Assembly: GCA_020717935.1 (NCBI GenBank)
Contig: DYDK01000010.1
Span: forward strand, 1 to 16,236
DNA: 16,236 bases
Direction: 5' to 3'
DNA from: Desulfocapsa sp.
GTDB lineage: Bacteria > Desulfobacterota > Desulfobulbia > Desulfobulbales > Desulfocapsaceae
Under the pieces are notes generated by a model. It worked only from the letters and a program-made list of their open reading frames with translations. It ran no database searches and had not been told where the DNA came from. The position numbers and the translations under genes are program-made. Every line of letters starts with the position of its first letter. The stretch's first letter is position 1. This document shows, in pieces, positions 14,135 through 16,236 of the stretch.

Positions 14135-15463
14135 ATGAGTATCAGAGAGGACGCACGCAACAAGATCATTACCCCGCTATTTGAAACATGTGCGCATCAC
14201 GAGTCTCTTCCAGTGGAACAGTTGATGGCTGGTGTGGCGGCGGGAACCATTGCCATCACCAAAAATCGGCATCATAATTTTGAAAAAATTATTGGTATCG
14301 GCAAAAATACCTTTACCAAGGTTAATGCTAATATCGGTTCTTCCCGAGACATTTCCAGTCTTGACGAAGAACTGGAAAAATTACGGGTGGCGGTCAAGGC
14401 GGGTGCCGATACGGTCATGGATCTCTCTATGGGTGGCGATCTCGATGCCGTGCGGCGGGGCATCCTGGCCAATTGTCCGGTTCCGCTGGGAACCGTGCCC
14501 ATTTATCAGGCCGTGGCTGAGGTGGTGGAGCGGGATAAAAAAAATATTGTCGATGTGACCGTTGACCAGATGTTTAAGGTCATTGAAAAACAGGCAATGG
14601 ATGGTGTTGATTTCATGACCATTCACTGCGGGATCAATCGTGATCTTCAAAAACGGTTGAGCCGCCAGAAACGGATCATGGGCGTGGTCAGTCGGGGCGG
14701 ATCGTTTACCCTGGAGTGGATGAGTCATCACCACAAAGAAAACCCGATGTTTGAATATTTTGACGATCTGCTCGCCATCTTGAAAGAGCATGAGGTGACT
14801 TTAAGTCTTGGTGACGGGATTCGGCCCGGCTGTCTGGCCGATGCCACCGACCGCAATCAGATTCAAGAACTGATTTATCTGGGTGAGCTCACCGAGCGGG
14901 CCTGGGACGCGGGAGTACAGGTCATTATTGAGGGGCCAGGGCACATGCCCATGGATCAGATCACTGCCAATGTCCTGCTTCAGAAAAAGATGTGTAAAAA
15001 TGCTCCCTTTTATGTCCTTGGCCCTCTGGTTACTGATATTGCCCCCGGCTATGACCATATTACCGGGGCCATTGGCGGGGCTATTGCCGCGGCGGCTGGA
15101 GCTGATTATCTCTGCTATGTCACTCCGGCCGAACATCTGAAACTGCCCAACTGTGACGATGTCCACGAAGGGGTTATCGCCTCCAAGATTGCCGCCCATG
15201 CCGCTGATCTGGTCAAAGGCGTGCCTGGCGCCATGGAGCGAGATCGACTCATGGCCGAACGGCGCAACAAGTTAGACTGGAAAGGACAGATTGAACTGTC
15301 ATTGGATCCGGAAAAGGCCGCTCGTTTTCGCCATGAAGGAGGCAGTGATAAAACTCCCGCCTGCTCTATGTGCGGCTCCTACTGTGCCATTCAGGTCTTT
15401 AATCGCTCTCAGGTAAACTTTGAAAAAAACGAACATGAAGGGGGGTGTAAACAGCATGGGTAA
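14135..15463 (+). CDS. thiC: Phosphomethylpyrimidine synthase ThiC (short form)
   Basis: ThiC is the radical-SAM enzyme that rearranges aminoimidazole ribotide to hydroxymethylpyrimidine phosphate in thiamine synthesis. The 442-residue protein is the short, anaerobe-type form without the N-terminal extension of the E. coli enzyme. Motifs seen: NANIGSS (64-70), DLSMGGDL (96-103), VSRGGS (185-190), GDGIRPG (226-232), EGPGHMP (266-272), VTDIAPGYDHI (299-309), YVTPAEHLKLP (328-338), and the iron-sulfur cluster cysteines C410, C413 and C417. AAGGAG at 14119-14124 lies 10 nt before the ATG. It is transcribed divergently from gsp and overlaps the next gene by 8 bp. The paralogue BzaF (5-hydroxybenzimidazole synthase) is a possible alternative, but no cobalamin genes lie nearby. 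Confidence 0.9.
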   Translation: MSIREDARNKIITPLFETCAHHESLPVEQLMAGVAAGTIAITKNRHHNFEKIIGIGKNTFTKVNANIGSSRDISSLDEELEKLRVAVKAGADTVMDLSMGGDLDAVRRGILANCPVPLGTVPIYQAVAEVVERDKKNIVDVTVDQMFKVIEKQAMDGVDFMTIHCGINRDLQKRLSRQKRIMGVVSRGGSFTLEWMSHHHKENPMFEYFDDLLAILKEHEVTLSLGDGIRPGCLADATDRNQIQELIYLGELTERAWDAGVQVIIEGPGHMPMDQITANVLLQKKMCKNAPFYVLGPLVTDIAPGYDHITGAIGGAIAAAAGADYLCYVTPAEHLKLPNCDDVHEGVIASKIAAHAADLVKGVPGAMERDRLMAERRNKLDWKGQIELSLDPEKAARFRHEGGSDKTPACSMCGSYCAIQVFNRSQVNFEKNEHEGGCKQHG

Positions 15464-15788
15464 TTTTATTGACACGCTTCTGGCCTGGATGAACAATACC
15501 CATCTGCCACAGCAGATCAAGGATGTGGATTATATGGGTCTGTTCACCAATCCCTGGTTTCTGGTGCCATTTCTGGGTCTACTGGGATATCTGCTCTATA
15601 AACAGGCCTTCAAGGATCTTATTATCGTCCTTCTCTTTGTGGCCGTCTGGTTCGTCAGCGGCATGGATTATATGCAAACCCTGGTTGTTGATGGTGAGGT
15701 ACAGGTCAGCAAGATACTGCCAGTCATCTATGGTGGCGCGGTCACACTTGCTTTTGTTATTTATATGCTGTTTGGCGGGTCTGATTAG
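15456..15788 (+). CDS. Small conserved-looking membrane protein, three predicted helices
   Basis: A 110-residue protein of unknown function. It begins with an amphipathic N-terminus (MGNFIDTLLAWMNN) and has three hydrophobic segments: about 34-48 (WFLVPFLGLLGYLLY), 55-70 (LIIVLLFVAVWFVSG) and 87-106 (ILPVIYGGAVTLAFVIYMLF). I chose ATG at 15456, inside the last codons of thiC (8-bp overlap), with a G-rich AAGGGGGG about 10 nt upstream. An ATG at 15435 in the same frame is possible. The overlap suggests translational coupling with thiC, so a role linked to thiamine or its precursor is conceivable, but there is no motif of a known transporter. I recall similar uncharacterised proteins in Desulfobacterota without a family name. 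Confidence 0.7.
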   Translation: MGNFIDTLLAWMNNTHLPQQIKDVDYMGLFTNPWFLVPFLGLLGYLLYKQAFKDLIIVLLFVAVWFVSGMDYMQTLVVDGEVQVSKILPVIYGGAVTLAFVIYMLFGGSD

Positions 15789-15790
15789 GA

Positions 15791-15833
15791 ACAGTGAACG
15801 CATTGGGCAAGACTTTTTTGCTCAATGCGCTGT
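15791..15833 (+). terminator. Hairpin after the thiC unit
   Basis: CGCATTGGGCAA (15799-15810) pairs with TTGCTCAATGCG (15818-15829), 12 pairs with one G-T wobble and a 7-nt loop. ACAG/CTGT extends it outward across a 4-nt bulge. It starts a few bases after the stop of the small membrane protein, the position expected of a terminator. The T-rich bases are in the loop and none follow the stem, so termination by this hairpin alone is uncertain. Confidence 0.5.
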
Positions 15834-15848
15834 ACGGATTTCGTATGC

Positions 15849-15892
15849 CATGACCAAGAAACAGCAATATATCCTGCTGTTTCTTGGTCATG
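15849..15892. repeat. Perfect 18-bp inverted repeat
   Basis: CATGACCAAGAAACAGCA (15849-15866) and TGCTGTTTCTTGGTCATG (15875-15892) are exact reverse complements around an 8-nt loop ATATATCC. It lies 20 bp beyond the thiC-unit hairpin. It may be a second, bidirectional terminator or a repeat element. The following 140 bp up to 16033 hold a short GGGGC/GCCCC stem and otherwise nothing recognised. Confidence 0.85.
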
Positions 15893-16033
15893 ACCTCTGG
15901 GGGGCCATCCGAGCCCCTTATCGAAACAAGCGAGGCTGTCTTCTCAAGGATGGATCTTTTTTTATGCCTCGTTCCCTTCAATCAAGTTGTCGCGTTTTTT
16001 TGTTACAGATAAGCAACATCCGCAGGAGTTATT

Positions 16034-16177
16034 ATGCATTTTCGTAACGGCGTTTTTATCATTATCGAAGAAAAACATTGTCCATTATATAATGCCGGTG
16101 AAGAGATAGCGATTACTGGCGGGGTCATGCGTCTGCCAGCATCCAAACCCACCTGTCTGATCCTGACTATTAGGTGA
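16034..16177 (+). pseudogene. 5' fragment of an unidentified gene, cut by the right-hand IS copy
   Basis: An ATG at 16034 with AGGAG (16024-16028) 5 nt upstream opens a frame of 47 codons that reaches a TGA at 16175-16177. The first 45 or so residues are host sequence (MHFRNGVFIIIEEKHCPLYN, then AGEEIAITGG through KPTCLILT). The last residues and the stop come from the IS terminus that starts at about 16168. A good ribosome binding site, a protein-like composition and an end that coincides with the IS boundary indicate a real gene disrupted by the insertion. The CPLYNAGEE and KPTCLIL segments look like the start of a folded soluble domain, but I cannot assign a family. Confidence 0.6.
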
Positions 16178-16236
16178 CAATTATCTTGGCCGGTAGATGA
16201 CAATTACCTTGGCCGGTTCGTTATGGTAAAATCTGG
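16168..16236 (+). mobile_element. IS21-like insertion sequence, terminal 69 bp (continues off right edge)
   Basis: This is an exact inverted copy of 124-192, beginning TATTAGGTGACA and carrying the two 23-bp subrepeats (16175-16197 and 16198-16220). By comparison with the left copy, the transposase start would lie about 34 bp beyond the window and read rightward. Confidence 0.8.

Noticed and set aside
15523-16047. A 174-codon plus-strand frame downstream of thiC
   Set aside because: It begins out of frame inside the three-helix membrane protein gene and passes through both hairpins. Its Trp/Cys/Ser-rich product looks like frame-shifted sequence.
1-16236. Active composite transposon carrying the T2SS genes
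   Set aside because: Only one end of each IS copy is visible, no target-site duplications can be compared, and the cargo is chromosomal housekeeping-type content. Two independent insertions explain the data equally well.

Overview
The window looks like a Desulfobacterota (deltaproteobacterial, Desulfobulbales-like) contig. This is inferred from gene content only: a GspN-containing type II secretion cluster, a short-form anaerobe-type ThiC, a zinc-ribbon/acidic-repeat membrane protein and insertion-sequence debris. No rRNA, tRNA, CRISPR array or phage genes were seen.

Layout. Positions 1-192 are the 5' end of an IS21-like insertion sequence reading leftward, including the first 30 codons of an IstA-like transposase. 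The last 69 bases of its terminal region (124-192) recur as a perfect inverted copy at the right edge (16168-16236). The whole segment is therefore bounded by two oppositely oriented copies whose transposase-proximal ends face inward, and the contig probably stops where it does because of this repeat. Positions 193-808 hold no intact gene, only a decayed IS3-type orfA remnant with a nonsense codon. At 809-1855 (+) is a protein with two MJ0042-type zinc ribbons, a long Glu/Pro/Val repeat region, a third CxxC pair and a C-terminal membrane anchor.

Positions 2122-13526 (-) are one long type II secretion (general secretory pathway) operon in transcription order gspG-H-I-J-K-L-M-N-C-D-E. It makes the major pseudopilin (G), the minor pseudopilins (H, I, J, K), the inner-membrane platform proteins (L, M, C), GspN, the outer-membrane secretin (D) and the cytoplasmic ATPase (E). 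Most genes overlap or lie within 10 bp of each other; the exception is a 126-bp gap between gspD and gspE that contains a strong inverted repeat. The platform protein gspF, the prepilin peptidase gspO and a pilotin are not in the window. GspC lacks a PDZ domain and has a proline-rich tail, and GspD carries a TPR-like C-terminal extension.

A roughly 600-bp non-coding interval (13527-14134) with three sizeable inverted repeats separates the gsp operon from the divergent thiC (14135-15463, +). thiC overlaps a small three-helix membrane protein gene by 8 bp. Two hairpins follow. The last gene (from 16034) is cut after about 45 codons by the right-hand IS copy.

The clearest points for follow-up are the incomplete and permuted gsp locus, the unusual GspC and GspD architectures, the ideal but out-of-frame gspI start, the hairpins in the intergenic gaps, and the gene truncated by the IS at the right edge.
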